64,000 nucleotides of DNA from Rosa chinensis (GCF_002994745.2 NC_037094.1:11531001-11595000), one strand, 5' to 3'; shown: positions 1-11,995, counted from the first letter of the stretch. Numbers and translations are program-made. The notes: generated from the sequence alone by a model not told the origin.

Positions 1-84
1 ATAGTGAAATTGACTAAATTTTTTACCACGCTCATAATTTATTATAATAATCTCATCCAACAGTTGGTTTTCCCATTTTATTTA

Positions 85-1754
85 GGGAAATTCGTCCAAA
101 CAGTGTCTGAACTTTTCCAGACTATTAATTTTCATACCTATACTTTGAAAAATGTCATAATGGTACCTGAAGTTTTGGCCCCGACCCAATTTCCGTACCT
201 AGCAACAGTAAAGTCGTCAACGGCGTTAAATTTTGAGGGGTAAATGTGGAACTTCAAGTATTCTCAAGGGAAAATCTTCTAAACAGTGTCTGAACTTTTC
301 TAGACTATTAATTTTCATACCTATACTTTGAAAAATATCAAAATGGTACCTGACGATTTAAGCCCGACCCAATATTCATACCTAGGAACAGTAAAACGGT
401 TGACTCCATTGAACAGTACCTGAAAAGTATGTCAATAACTACCGTTGGGTTCAAATATTGCCCCCCAGACCTAGAAGTCAAAGGTCTTCGTCTTACCTCA
501 GTTGAGAGCCTCAGAACTCAGCTACCTACCTTAGTTTTCTATCAGGAGAAAAAATTGAACTCGGGTTCTTTACTCCTAACAGAAGCTCTGGTACTAGAAG
601 ATATGTTGGAATTCGCTATTACAGATCGAATCCACAATGTGAGGCGTCAATCACCCAATTATTCCCTCTCAGTGATGGCTTCACCGGCAACGCGATCTTC
701 TCCAGCATCTTCTCTGCTTCGATTTCAATCAAAAATCCCAAAACCCACAATCCAAAAAATCAAATTCAATTATTTGCAGCGGAAATCAATTTCAATTTTT
801 CTTTTTTTGATGGGTTTGGGAGAAGACAACAGAGAAGAAGGAAAGAAAAGTCGTGATTAGGTAGATGCATGTGGAAATTTTGGTAGCTATAACAGCAAAA
901 ATGGTTTGGTTTGCAAGTGTTTGCTCGGTTTTAAGCCTAGTTCACCAGATAATTGGAATCATGGAGATTATTCGGGTGGATGCACAAGGAAATTTCAATG
1001 CTTTAGGTTGGAATTCGACGAGTCTGATAGCAAAGGAATCTGAAATTTTGGTAATTCTACTTTGGGTCAAGTCTGGGTCCGATCTCTGTCGGAAATGGAA
1101 TGGCGAAGCGATTCCGATCTCTGTCAAAACGGGATGTCGTAGTTTGGGCAATCTACTAGACAGCCTTGACGCGGGACCCTAAGTCAGGTTCTGGGGTGTC
1201 GGGGGACGATTCCGAATTCAGGTCGTCGATGTAGATGAAGGTCGGGTTCCGATCAAGTATGGGTCTGAGCACGGCTGTTGGTGGTGGTCTGGCATCGTAC
1301 GCCGATCTTCCTGAGTTCTTCTGGATACGGGTATATGAATATTTAGATTTAGGTATACCATGTTGATATTGGTATTTGAATCTCGTATTGGGCATGGTAG
1401 TTATTGGCATACTTTTCTGGTACTGTTCAACGGAGTCAACCGTTTTACTGTTCCTAGGTATGAATATTGGGTCGGGCTTAAATCGTCAGGTACCATTTTG
1501 ATATTTTTCAAAGTATAGGTATGAAAATTAATAGTCTGGAAAAGTTCAGACACTGTTTAGAAGATTTTCCCTTGAGAATACCTGAAGTTCCAGATTTACC
1601 CCTCAAAATTTAACGCCCTTGACGACTTTACTGTTGCTAGGTACAGAAATTAGGTCGGGGCCAAAACTTCAGGTACCATTATGACATTTTTCAAAGTATA
1701 GGTATGAAAATTAATAGTCTGGAAAAGTTCAGACACTGTTTGAACGAATTTCCC
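85..1754. mobile_element. Non-autonomous Mutator-like element (MULE), 1,670 bp
   Basis: The two ends are long inverted repeats: 85-443 matches the reverse complement of 1396-1754, 359 bp on each side. The outer termini read GGGAAATTCG. The element is flanked by an identical 9-bp direct repeat, TTTTATTTA, at 76-84 and 1755-1763. Long TIRs with a 9-bp target-site duplication (TSD) are the hallmark of the Mutator superfamily. Each TIR is itself made of two diverged direct copies, with a period of about 183 bp (compare the CAGTGTCTGA motifs at 101 and 284). The interior (444-1395) has no transposase. It has open stretches such as 429-860 (+) and 1156-1410 (-), but I recognise no protein in them; they could be captured or random. 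Confidence 0.9.
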
Positions 1755-1763
1755 TTTTATTTA

Positions 1764-2360
1764 AGTTGATAGAGGTTTCTCTTTGGAGTGTATGATATAT
1801 AAATATAAGTTTATAAAAAATATTATCTTTAAAGATTTATTTGTAAATAAAGCCAGCAAGGTCCGCCCCGAAAAAGCCCGCAAGGCTTAGCTAGGCCCGG
1901 CCCGGCCCGCTATTATTTAAAATGGGAGTAAGGCCCGGCCCAAGCCCGCTACCAATGGGCCGGGCTTGATGAGGCCCAATCGAACACCTTCTAGGCTTTA
2001 CCAATTCGTCCCAGCTTCAAATACAAATCAATTAAAGCAGTCTAAACAAACACATGTGAATCAAACCCACTGAAATGGACTGAAATCGAGGTGGACGGAC
2101 GTCAGAAAGGTAGAGTGCTTGATTTCCTTAATAGTTGATTCAGTGATAAACCAAATCACTGATTACAATAAGAGAGAGAGGAGCTCGTAGGGCACGTTTT
2201 TGAATAAGTGAAGAAAAATATGGACTAGTTAACTTCAAAGGTTCAAATTACAATAGCAATAACATATAAACCATCAACTCATTAAGCGTTTGAATGCAAA
2301 TTGCCCCTCTTCACTTTTGCTTCTTGGACTTTCAGGCCTTGCTTCTTCATGCCATGACTC
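1764..2360. other. Intergenic, no gene seen
   Basis: AT-rich spacer with a GC-rich island at about 1860-1980 rich in GGCCCGGCCC-type words, resembling the ends of plant hAT elements. I could not pair it with a second terminus. Nothing else was found. Confidence 0.4.
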
Positions 2361-2367
2361 ACTAAAA

Positions 2368-2770
2368 TCATTCAGCTACAGAAAGTAAAGTTTCATCATA
2401 TGCGGTCGCGTGAAAATGAAATGAACACCCCGGCACCTTACGGCGTACCTCTTCAAGCCTATATCGTCCGCTGCAGATCGGCTTCTCTTCATTACGGCAC
2501 TCAAATATGCAAAACAACTCCTTCTGCTGTCTGATCACCATTGTACCACTTTCTGTAATGAAACAAAGATCCCTTGTATAGTATGGTGTAGAAAAGACAT
2601 CTGGGAAATCATGTACACCAAATTGAAAGAGTTTAACCCAAGATTCAGGCACCCCATGCTCAGTCATTGCCCAAACTTCACCTTCCTCGGGATTTTAATA
2701 CTTTCGAGACTGGATGCAAAGGAATCCTCCTAATTGAACCAAAGTTGCTACTGGGTTAGATTCCTATCTA
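2368..2770 (-). pseudogene. F-box-associated domain fragment (pseudogene)
   Basis: The minus-strand reading from about 2770 down to 2368 gives a run containing LGGFLCIQSRKY, a stop, then EEGEVWAMTEHGVPESWVK. This resembles the F-box-associated (FBA) domain of plant F-box/kelch-type proteins, where a V-W-x-M-x-x-x-GV-x-x-SW-x-K motif is typical. There is no F-box upstream and an in-frame TAA near 2697-2699 interrupts the domain, so this is a truncated, broken copy. A complete gene would encode a substrate-recognition subunit of an SCF ubiquitin ligase; this piece should not. Confidence 0.55.
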
Positions 2771-2866
2771 CTTCATCATGCCACAAAACGAGCGGTAATG
2801 ACACTTGCGGAAACTCCTCCTCTTCCAAGTTTGTAGTCATCACTGGTCGGCACAGAAAAGTCTAAA

Positions 2867-3094
2867 TCAAACCCGCTCGTGGTGGACGTCATCCTTGATT
2901 TCTTGCCGGGCGCGGCATCGCTGGTTGAATTTCTCGGCGTTGGCGTTGTTCCACTGCGAGAATCGGACCTCTATGGGCGGGCAGTTCTGGAGCGGGTTAT
3001 GGGCTGGGTTTGGGTTCACCGGTGGCGTGAAAAGGGGGCATGAAGTCGAGAGAGATAGAGAGAGCGCTTTGTCCTTGGTTTGATGAAGCAGCAA
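2867..3094 (-). pseudogene. Unrecognised gene-like fragment
   Basis: A 75-codon minus-strand reading frame, GC-rich compared with its surroundings. It has a proline/asparagine-rich start and a charged segment with WNNANAEKFNQR followed by RARQEIKDD. The composition looks like real protein, and a region with a WNNANAEKF-type motif feels familiar from a plant organellar or uncharacterised family that I cannot name. It is short and has no obvious continuation, so a dead or captured exon is the best description. Confidence 0.3.
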
Positions 3095-3214
3095 TTCAAA
3101 GAAGAAGAAAGAAAGAATCAGTTTTCAATTGCAAACCGCGAGTTAGGATGCACAGTTCAAGCCATGGCTAGCTCATTTTTTTATTCTCATTTTTCTTTTC
3201 TTTTCCGGAATACA

Positions 3215-3400
3215 TGAACTATCAAATTTACCCCTCTAAAATTAACAGAGTTAACGATTTTACTATTGCTAGGTACTGAAGTTGGGTCGGACTTAAATCG
3301 TCAGATACAATTTTGATGTTTTTCAAAATATAGATATGAAAATTAATAATCTAAAAAAATTCTGTTTGCACGATTTTCTCATTCTAATAATTACCCATAA
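3215..3400. repeat. Solo MULE TIR remnant
   Basis: This stretch is clearly related to the inner part of the right TIR of the 85-1754 element. It shares ATTTACCCCTC, TTGCTAGGTAC, GGGTCGG and AGGTATGAAAATTAATA-like words in the same order, with many substitutions. No partner TIR is seen nearby, so it is a decayed end of a related element. Confidence 0.7.
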
Positions 3401-3755
3401 CGGTGCGTTTGGATGAGAAAATTATAAAATTCGTAGAAATTTATAAATGATGGAATCTTTAACTCCATCAATCTAAAATTCTATTAATTACAATTTATAT
3501 TGTTTGGTTGCATCTATTTAAGATTTGAAATGTATAATAAATTAAGAAAGTCTAAAACAAATAAAAATATAAAATAGAAAAAAGTCTTGTTTTGAAAATA
3601 AAAATTGAATACAGCAAAGAAATTCGTAAATAACACCTATTTTGATGGAAATTGAAGTGAGGAATTTAAATAACGAATTAGTTCGTTTTTTTTTTTCCAC
3701 AAAAAAATTTAAAATTTCCAATTTGATAATGCAAAACTAGAGAGTTTACCTTTTG
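3400..3755. other. AT-rich spacer
   Basis: Very AT-rich sequence between the solo TIR remnant and the large MULE. It starts with a GTGCGTTTGGATGAGAAAAT phrase that often marks the end of plant MITEs, but no second end was found. No gene. Confidence 0.4.
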
Positions 3756-4269
3756 GGGGGTGAAATTTGCACACCCAAATTTGCAAACCACACCCCCTTT
3801 CATTTTTTTAATAATATTTCTTCCCAAAATTTTTTGCTCTTCCTAAAACACCCTCAAAAGTCAGATTTTCTTTTTTTAGTCTTCTCTCTCTCTCTAACTC
3901 TCTCACGTTCTCTTCTCCAAAATGACGATAACAACTCCTCCTCTCTCTTTCTTCTCCAGACGCATTTTCTCCATTGAAAATTGATCAACCTCAACCTTTG
4001 TCTTTCCAAACCCAGGTCAAATCCCAACTTTTCTCTTTGCTATCTCACTTGATCTACTCTAATTTCATGTTTAACTTTGGTTTTCTCTTCTGCAATTCAA
4101 TTGTTCTTACTGTTCCTTCTCTTATGCCTCATATCAAATTGCACAAGTTTCTTTCTTTATGATTTGTGGGTAATATGTTTGCTGATAAATTGAGAAATTT
4201 GGAGTCCTTATTGCTTTTCGAAATCCTTTCAAAATTTGGAGATTGAAAAAAATTGGGTTGCTTTATGCC
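3756..4269. repeat. Left TIR of the large MULE
   Basis: Inverted copy of 8812-9323. It contains a short pyrimidine-rich tract, CTCTCTCTCTCTAACTC, near 3885. Open reading stretches such as 3974-4162 recur in the other TIR and are by-products of the repeat, not genes. Confidence 0.9.
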
Positions 4270-5120
4270 TTTTGGGTTAGTCAGAAATTTTTTGTTTACT
4301 TTCTTTCTTTTGATTGATGCATTCTGTGTTTTTTGTTATGCATGTGTTAGTGGTAGTCATATTTTGTTCTGCACATTGTTATACATACTATTCTGGTAAG
4401 ATTTAGGAGATGGATGACTTCCTGGTATGAATAGATTCTTTGAACTTGATGAATTCTTTTTATGGGGTTAGGCAAACTGAATTCTGTGAATTACTTTCTG
4501 GTATGTTACTAATGGGATTATTGTGAGTTTGGCTCTAAATTGAAAACGAAATAAGGTAACCAATAAGGAAATGTAGTGTGAGAGAAATTAAGAATAGTGA
4601 ATGATGGAAAGAAATTGTTCATGTGTATTTGAAAGTAGTGCCGGTATCAGTTTACCCTTTTCATGCAATTTCTTATCTTGCTGGAAAACCATTCTACTTC
4701 CTGTACAGCTCAACAGGTCATAGTAGTACAGTTTGATAAATTTTGTGATTATTGACTCAAGTCATGAAATCTTTTAGAGAAATAAGGTCATCTCTTCATC
4801 AAGTGCAGTGTAATCGGCAACAAATAATTACAGAAAAACGAAATTCTCTAAGATTATCAAGTTATTTGAGTAGTGCAAATAGTGGGTTTCATGGTTGTAT
4901 CTGTCTTGGAATTGTCTTTCTTGAATTTATATGTAGGCAGCATGTAGGAGTTGTCCTTGTTTTATTCAAAGTGCCTATGTGCCTCATGAGACCAGGAAGG
5001 AGAGAAAAAAAAAATAGTTTAGAAGGATAGTCTGATGTTTGGATCATAAGCTTCTTGACTATGTGTAGTGGAGTTTGACAGAATAAGATCCTTTTCATTC
5101 AACTATGTTTTAATTTTGTC

Positions 5121-5380
<260 letters not shown>

Positions 5381-5436
5381 ATATACAAAACTGCACACCC
5401 AAAAGTTTGCTTCTTGTTGGTTTAGATTGCAGCTAG

Positions 5437-5588
5437 TCATATCATTCTTGTTGGCCTTCGTGACTATCAGGATGACAAAGCTGATTTGATTCTCAAGTAC
5501 ATGCCTGATGAGCCTAGGCTGCTGAAGATTAGGATGAAGGTGGTGCTGATGCATGGAGTTTGAAGATGAAGATACTGATAAGATTTAA
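5437..5588 (+). pseudogene. Captured fragment of eIF1A gene (3' end)
   Basis: The frame starting near 5437 reads [15 protein letters not shown] then [14 protein letters not shown], which is the conserved OB-fold end of translation initiation factor eIF1A. After a short deletion/frameshift the acidic tail [10 protein letters not shown] and a stop (5586-5588) follow, exactly as eIF1A proteins end. The middle (the usual GELP... segment) is missing. The fragment sits about 60 bp downstream of the GET3 fragment inside the same MULE, so two unlinked host genes have been sampled. Confidence 0.88.
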
Positions 5589-6652
5589 TGTTTGCAGATC
5601 AACTTTTTTTCAGTGTTATATGTTAGCTTTACCGATTTAGGGGTTATTGACACCACCCTAAGTGAAACTTGGATTGGCAGCTGGTACTTTATGGTTTTGT
5701 GTTTTGCGTTTCCAGATGGGCAATTTGTCATGTTCCATGTAAATTGGTCATGTTCCCCTCTAAGTCATGAGGGAATGGAGACAGGGTTTTGTTTCCTAAC
5801 CATACTTTCTCCTTATTTACATGAAAGTGATCTGGTGGAATACCATTTTGTGTACCTATTCTCTAAGTAAAGGTTAAATAAATACATGAAACTGATAGCT
5901 GATATTGAAACTCGTATCCATATAGATTCTGACATTCCACAGTTTCTCCAAGAGTTCAACAAACAATGAAACACTAGTTACAAGAAAGACAGGATATGCG
6001 ATCTTTCTGTATGCACGACACTACAGAATGTATATACACAAACTATTCCATCTCCTTTCCTACGTCATCTACAAAACTCTCCTATGCTGTGAGAGATACA
6101 AAAAGAAAGTAGTCCAAGCCATGCTGCACAAAAAGCTATCATAAATTTCTTGTTCTCTGCACAAAGAAGCAAAATGCAGACAAAGAGTCAGCTTACATTA
6201 TTCATTGAACAAAGGGTATGGTATGTATTGGATGCCAAATCATTAGAAAAAACAACCTAATTTTCAAGTCCTATCTCCATTATTACTAATTTCCAACTCT
6301 TACTGATAAAAAACTCTTGCTGCTGCATTATTTCTCCTAGTGATCAGAAACTCAGGGAGCAAGGGACATAACCAGATGGTTGCACTCCATGACATGAGTT
6401 CACACTTACACAGTTATGTATAACAAAGAGACTACTAGAAACTAAAAGAATGAGGGACCGATCCAGCAAACAAAGTGACTCACATAATTCATTTTGCCTA
6501 ACCTCATAATGCATAACAAAAAACAGCAAGTTAGCAACCAATTCAGAATTCCTCAAAATGCATAACAAATAAATCAGAATACGTCAACCAAAAGAAAGAA
6601 AGAAAATAAACAAAAAATTCTTACTAACCCAAAAGAAGCTAGAAGCTTTATC

Positions 6653-8779
6653 TCACTGTGTTCCTACTGTGGTAGACTTATTAATTGATGGACACTTGTT
6701 ACGATAATGGCCAATATTACCGCATCCACTACATTTTCGAGGTGCCTTCTCCACTCTCTCAAAATATGAAGGTTCCCGCCTTGTAGAGCTAGTTTCCTTT
6801 CTTTTATTTGATCCTACCGGACGACCTTTGTGAGGTTGAAGAGTAGGTTCAAAAATTAAAGGACAAGATGCACCAAGAATCTGAGAAAGCTGCCTTAATG
6901 TATTTTCTTTTTGCATAAGCGGCTGTTTTTCATACTTCTCCTTAACCTCAAATAAAAGACTACTAAATGGATCTTCATGATCCAAGCTTGCACAATGATC
7001 ATTAGTGAATGATCTTGTGTCAATCCTCCATTGCTCATGAATCTGATTTAAAGGCAGCACTTCAATCCTCATCTCCTTGATCATGTGCACACATGGAAGA
7101 CCCATGGTTTTGGAAAATTGGCCCTTGCATTGGGATGAATAGTCTTTGGTATTTGCCAACAAATATTGCTTTTGTAACTCAAACAAAGCATAGAAAGACA
7201 CCTTATTAATCACTTCTTTAAAGAAAGGGATGCAAAGCTTTTGAGGAACACGAATCTTTTCACTTGCAAGTTGAGTTCTAATTTCTTGAAACTGATTTTG
7301 AATAGCAAGACAAATATTTTCCTTCACTTCACGGAGACCACCAGTAGAAACTTGAAGATATTTCTTTAAGGTTCCATGTGCACCTTCTGCTCTAGAAGTA
7401 ACATTATTACCAAAGTGTGAAGTTTGTCCGGTCCATGCAAATACAAACCTCTCTTTCCATGGAAGCCAAGTATTGCCAATGTAAGTCAAAATGGAAGAAT
7501 AGTCTTTGTACTCAATTTGAAAACGGTTCCAAGCTTCATTAAATGTCGACACGTCCCAAGACTTTACAAGGGTACTCCAAGAAGACATAAAACCAACCCA
7601 ATCTGCATCTTCCTTAAACTGACCCTTACAATGTGCAAGAATATTTTTTTCAATATGCCATATGCATAAAAGATTAGGAGTCATCGGAAACACAACTTGT
7701 ACTGCTTTCATTAATGCCAACTCCCTATCACTTACAATTGCCAATGGATGATTACCATCTCCCAACAACTTACTGAACATTTCAAGAGCCCACTGATAAT
7801 CATGTTGTTCCTCTTTTTGCATGAAAACAAAACACGAATAGAATGATGTGTTGAAGCTCGACACTCCTACAATCTCAAGTAATGGCATCTTGTACTTATT
7901 TGTCTTATAAGTACAATCCATCACAAAGACATTAGAGTAGCTTTTAGTCAACTCAATGGATGTGGGATGAGCAAAGAATAGATGAGTCAAATGACCAGAG
8001 TGATCATATTTGGCATTATGAGAAAAACCAGCACCACCAAGCTCATCTAATAATGCTTGAATAATTGAACGCCCACCTAGACTCTCCCTCCTAAACTGAG
8101 CTGTCTTGCTATATATATTTCTGGAAACAGCTAGAAGATCAGGATTACTTTGTCGAATGGAAGAGAGAATTTGACGTGGTTTTATGCCAGCCCGACTCAT
8201 TTGTTCAACTTGTAAGGCTTCATCTTTCGTAAACCGACGACAATATGGATGTCCAGCCATGTTAATGGAAGGCTCATGGTTATGTAACAAGCTACTTATC
8301 TCGACCTTCCACAACCCTTCGGCTGTCCTTCTACCCAGAATTTTGAAAGGGCAATCTATCAGACGAGAAGCTAAATTCTTTTTCTTCTCCTCAAGTGTAG
8401 AGTAGGTTCGATAACAACCACCTCTATCACAACCAATAGCCACATATCTATTGCTTTTAGATCTTTTGATTACCATAACATACCCTTGCAGCAACCCAAT
8501 CTTACGAATAGTACTGAGAAGGTCTTCTCGATTTTCAAAAAATTTCGTCGATAATGAGAGGAATGCATCAGAAACATCAATCATAGAGGGGCCTTCAAGT
8601 ATATCAAAGAAAAACAAAATAATTAGCTCTGAACATAATAAAAGTGATAGCACATAATACTTACCATTGACAATTGGGACTTCAATGATACTAGACGGGT
8701 GATTTGATTGTAAGTCTTCTTCCATATCATCTGAAGACATAGAAACTTGCAGCCCAGCATCCACGAGCTCTTCTTCCAT
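6653..8779 (-). CDS. Mutator-like (MULE) transposase
   Basis: A 708-codon open frame encoding a MULE transposase of the FAR1-related plant type. Near the N-terminus is a WRKY-GCM1/FAR1-like zinc domain (CDRGGCYRTY ... CPFKILGRR ... LLHNHE). The MULE catalytic core follows: VFVMDCTYKTNKYKMPLL (first Asp), AIVSDRELALMKAV, LCIWHIEKN and a NNVTSRAEGAHGTLK region likely holding the Glu. Next is a SWIM-like stretch ending GLPCVHM, in which one of the usual first cysteines is Ser, and a CCHC knuckle CSGCGNIGHYRNKC at the C-terminus. Residues about 40-63 (8593-8664) look like a 72-bp in-frame intron with GTAAGT and AG ends and a hydrophobic, non-conserved translation; splicing would give about 684 aa. 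The start lies 33 bp inside the right TIR, which probably supplies the promoter. Confidence 0.9.
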   Translation of the reverse strand: MEEELVDAGLQVSMSSDDMEEDLQSNHPSSIIEVPIVNGKYYVLSLLLCSELIILFFFDILEGPSMIDVSDAFLSLSTKFFENREDLLSTIRKIGLLQGYVMVIKRSKSNRYVAIGCDRGGCYRTYSTLEEKKKNLASRLIDCPFKILGRRTAEGLWKVEISSLLHNHEPSINMAGHPYCRRFTKDEALQVEQMSRAGIKPRQILSSIRQSNPDLLAVSRNIYSKTAQFRRESLGGRSIIQALLDELGGAGFSHNAKYDHSGHLTHLFFAHPTSIELTKSYSNVFVMDCTYKTNKYKMPLLEIVGVSSFNTSFYSCFVFMQKEEQHDYQWALEMFSKLLGDGNHPLAIVSDRELALMKAVQVVFPMTPNLLCIWHIEKNILAHCKGQFKEDADWVGFMSSWSTLVKSWDVSTFNEAWNRFQIEYKDYSSILTYIGNTWLPWKERFVFAWTGQTSHFGNNVTSRAEGAHGTLKKYLQVSTGGLREVKENICLAIQNQFQEIRTQLASEKIRVPQKLCIPFFKEVINKVSFYALFELQKQYLLANTKDYSSQCKGQFSKTMGLPCVHMIKEMRIEVLPLNQIHEQWRIDTRSFTNDHCASLDHEDPFSSLLFEVKEKYEKQPLMQKENTLRQLSQILGASCPLIFEPTLQPHKGRPVGSNKRKETSSTRREPSYFERVEKAPRKCSGCGNIGHYRNKCPSINKSTTVGTQ

Positions 8780-8811
8780 TGTACTGGTGACCTCCTCAGC
8801 AGCTGATTTTG

Positions 8812-9323
8812 GGCATAAAGCAACCTAATTTTTTCAATCTCCAAATTTTGAAAGGATTTCGAAAAGCAACAAGGACTCCAAATTTCTCAATTTATCAGCA
8901 AACATATTACCCACAAATAATAAAGAAAGAAACTTGTGCAATTTGATATGAGGCATAAGAGAAGGAATAGTAAGAACAATTGAATTGCAGAAGAGAAAAC
9001 CAAAGTTAAACATGAAATTAGAGTAGATAAAGTGAGATAGCAAAGAGAAAAGTTGGGATTTGACCTGGGTTTGGAAAGACAAAGGTTGAGGTTGGTCAAT
9101 TTTCAATGGAGAAAATGCATCTGGAGAAGAAAGAGAGAGGAGGAATTGTTGTGGTCATTTTGGAGAAGAGAACGTGAGAGAGATAGAGAGAGGGAGAAGA
9201 CTAAAATATAAAATCTGACTTTTGAGGGTGTTTAAGGAAGAGCAAAAAATTTTGGGAAGAAATATTATTAAAAAAATGAAAGGGGGTGTGGTTTGCAAAT
9301 TTGGGTGTGCAAATTTCACCCCC
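8812..9323. repeat. Right TIR of the large MULE, likely transposase promoter
   Basis: Inverted partner of 3756-4269. It lies immediately upstream of the transposase start on the minus strand and also ends only 188 bp before the start codon of the CRAL-TRIO gene on the plus strand. Confidence 0.88.
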
Positions 9324-9511
9324 TTACTTTTAAGAATTATGAAATCCTTACTTTCAATTAAATTTCATCATTTTTTCCCTAAATTCCAAGACCAAAAGAA
9401 ATGAAGATAAGACAAGCGCACGTGTTTCCCACACGTGGAGGCACTCGAAGACTCATCGCCCTCCGCAGAAGTGGCGTTGTTCTTCTTCGTCTTTACACCA
9501 CTTACCCAGAA

Positions 9512-11995
9512 ATGGAGCTCCGCCTGTGTAATCCATTTCGTCACATTATTCCTCTTCCTTCAAATTACTCCAATCAAATTACATCTTCCTCCCAAGCTCG
9601 TAGCTTATCGGTTCGAAGCTCCCACTTAGGCCCCAACGAATCACGCAAGGTAGGTACACCTACTACTACCACTCTCTGAAAATTGCAATGAAGATTATCA
9701 ATTCTACTCCTTTTTGGGTATATCTTAGTTTTCAAGTTCTGGGTTTTAGTTCATAGTTTGTGGAGAATCATAAAGATTGAAACTTTTATCATTCTGCTTC
9801 AATCTTTGATTCACGTTTTGAAGCAAGTAAAAGGGACTAATGGAGAAGAAAAATATTATGCTAGTGTGTGGGTTACATTGCATTTTGGATTACTAATAAA
9901 CCTGTGGTGGAGTTTTCTTATGGTGTGTGGTTTGAAAATTTGCAGCTAGTTTTGGAAGTGAAGGAGAAGCTTGAGAAAGATCATCAAAGTCTTCCGGTAG
10001 GCAAAAATGGAAGAGATGATGAGGACTTCATTCTCTGGTTTCTCAAGGACCGAAAATTTTCAGTCCAAGAATCAGTTGAAAAATTGCACAAGGCAATTGT
10101 ATCCTTCACTCTCGGTTTTAGTTGTCACTTGGTGGTATAATGTATGATAATGTATGGTGTGTGTTAAGGTTTTGGTTGTTTTATATTCAGCTCGAATACA
10201 CCTTATCAATGGTTCAGATTAAGATGTCAAATTGTTGATGAAGAGATTATGTTCTGCGATTTATTATGGGTTTTAGAGAGATCTTAGCTAGCTGCACTGC
10301 CTGTTGCTTTGAACAACTTGAATTTGTGTGTGATAATGTGTGACTTGTACTTAAGTGCTTTACATTTCAAACTTTCTTTCTTCTAAGATCTTTTCCTGGA
10401 AAACGAGAAAAGGCTAAGGTATTATGAGTTGGGTTTTCAGTAGTTTCCTTAACCTGTAGTAGAAATGGCGTCAAGAATTTGGCGTGTCTGAGTTGTCTCA
10501 AGATTCAGTGAAGAACATTGCTGAAACTGGAAAGGCTTATGTGCACGACTTTCTGGATGTTAATGGTAGACCAGTTCTTATAGTGGATGCTGCTAAGCAT
10601 TTTCCTGCTGTAAGTTTGATTCTTTGCCTATGTCCTCGTCCATATCATAATACTGATTAGTGATTATCCAATTTGGAGTATGTAGTTAAAAATCTGTTCT
10701 TAAATATCAACTACCTCTTGATCAACAAAAGACTTGTTTATTTCTCCTATGAAAACTGTCACCAATTTTGCTATGGCTGGACCATAATTTGGATGGTAAA
10801 CTGGAAACTGTACAATGTGCCACAGGTGCATGATCCTGCTGAGAATGAGAAGCTCTGTGTATTTTTGATTGAGAAGGCATTGAGTGCCCTTCCTGAAGGG
10901 AGAGAAGAAATACTCGGAATCTTTGATCTCCGAGGCTTCGGTACAGAGAATTCTGATTTAAAGTTTATAACATTTTTGGTGAGGTTTACAACACTGCTTA
11001 TTTTTGTTCTTTAAATACTTAGTTGGAAACTTGGAACTAGTTCTTTTTTCTTTTCCCTGTCAAACTATGTTAGCTATCTTGAGATTTATGATGCCCTTTC
11101 TGAGTTGATTCTTTATCTGTTGCAGTTTGATGTATTCTACTGTTATTACCCAAAGCGATTGGGCCAAGTCCTCTTCGTGGATGCTCCTTTTATATTCAAA
11201 CCTATTTGGCAGCTTGCAAAACCCTTGTTGAAATCATATGCTTCGGTGGTATGTATTACCATCCTAGATGAATATTACCTGTTCTTTGGTTTGAAAAATA
11301 TATTTCTAGATGTATTACTGCATTCTGCTCTTGAACAACTATAAACAGTATACCTTCAGTAAATATCGTGCTTGGGGATGTATATGGGAGGAACAGAGAA
11401 CTATACAGAGTTCATCTGTGTTTCGTTTCATCTGAATGTTTACCTGATCATGTTTGGGGATGAATTCCATACCAGCAGATGTGTTGCCACTCAATTTCAC
11501 ACACTCAACTGTAATTCTCATCATGCTAGGTAAACAGTTCAACTCATCGATTACAGAGTTTTTAAGCTTTCTCTTGAATTTGGTCTGTCAATTAAGCTGT
11601 GCTATGCATTCGGTCTCTATTAAATTTGATGAAGGCCTATTACCATAGAGTCATAGACATATACCGTATGCGGCTTTCATGCACTAAGCTATTTAAGCTA
11701 TACTTTGGTATTAATGTTTATTTATATGCCGATATAATCAGCAAACTTTATCATATTCTCCTTTCCCCCGTTTTCCCTATAATTTAATGAAATGTATCAT
11801 TTGTACAAACTTGATGTAATACGGATACCGGAACTCGTTCATGTGCAGCTTTAGTTTCCTATTTCGTGGTCTTTTTCTGTGTATTTTCCATTTCATGTAA
11901 GTATTTATATCTTGAAGGTGAGGTTTTGCTCTGTGGAGACTGTCAGGAAGGAATATTTTACAGAAGCAACACTACCGGCCAAATTTAGAGACTGA
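9512..11995 (+). CDS. CRAL-TRIO (Sec14-like) domain protein, probably plastid-targeted, copy 1
   Basis: Six exons, all in phase 0: 9512-9649, 9946-10098, 10463-10609, 10826-10978, 11126-11248 and 11918-11995 (stop TGA). They total 263 aa. Introns have GT-AG ends. Residues 1-46 ([15 protein letters not shown]...) are Ser-rich and low in acidic residues, like a chloroplast transit peptide. Exon 2 carries the CRAL-TRIO N-terminal helix bundle ([17 protein letters not shown]). Exons 3-5 carry the lipid-binding fold ([46 protein letters not shown]). The family binds and transfers phosphoinositides or other hydrophobic ligands. Length and exon layout fit the Arabidopsis At5g63060 type, recalled from memory. 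It is the only intact one of three copies in the window. Confidence 0.88.

Noticed and set aside
429..860. 143-codon frame as a gene
   Set aside because: Lies within a MULE, begins in the TIR and matches no family I know; not claimed as a CDS.
1860..1990. GC-rich GGCCCGGCCC block as a hAT MITE
   Set aside because: Composition is suggestive but no paired terminus or target duplication could be found.
3974..4162. Small frame MKIDQPQPLSFQTQ as a gene
   Set aside because: The same frame recurs at 8834-9106 because both are in the TIRs of one MULE.
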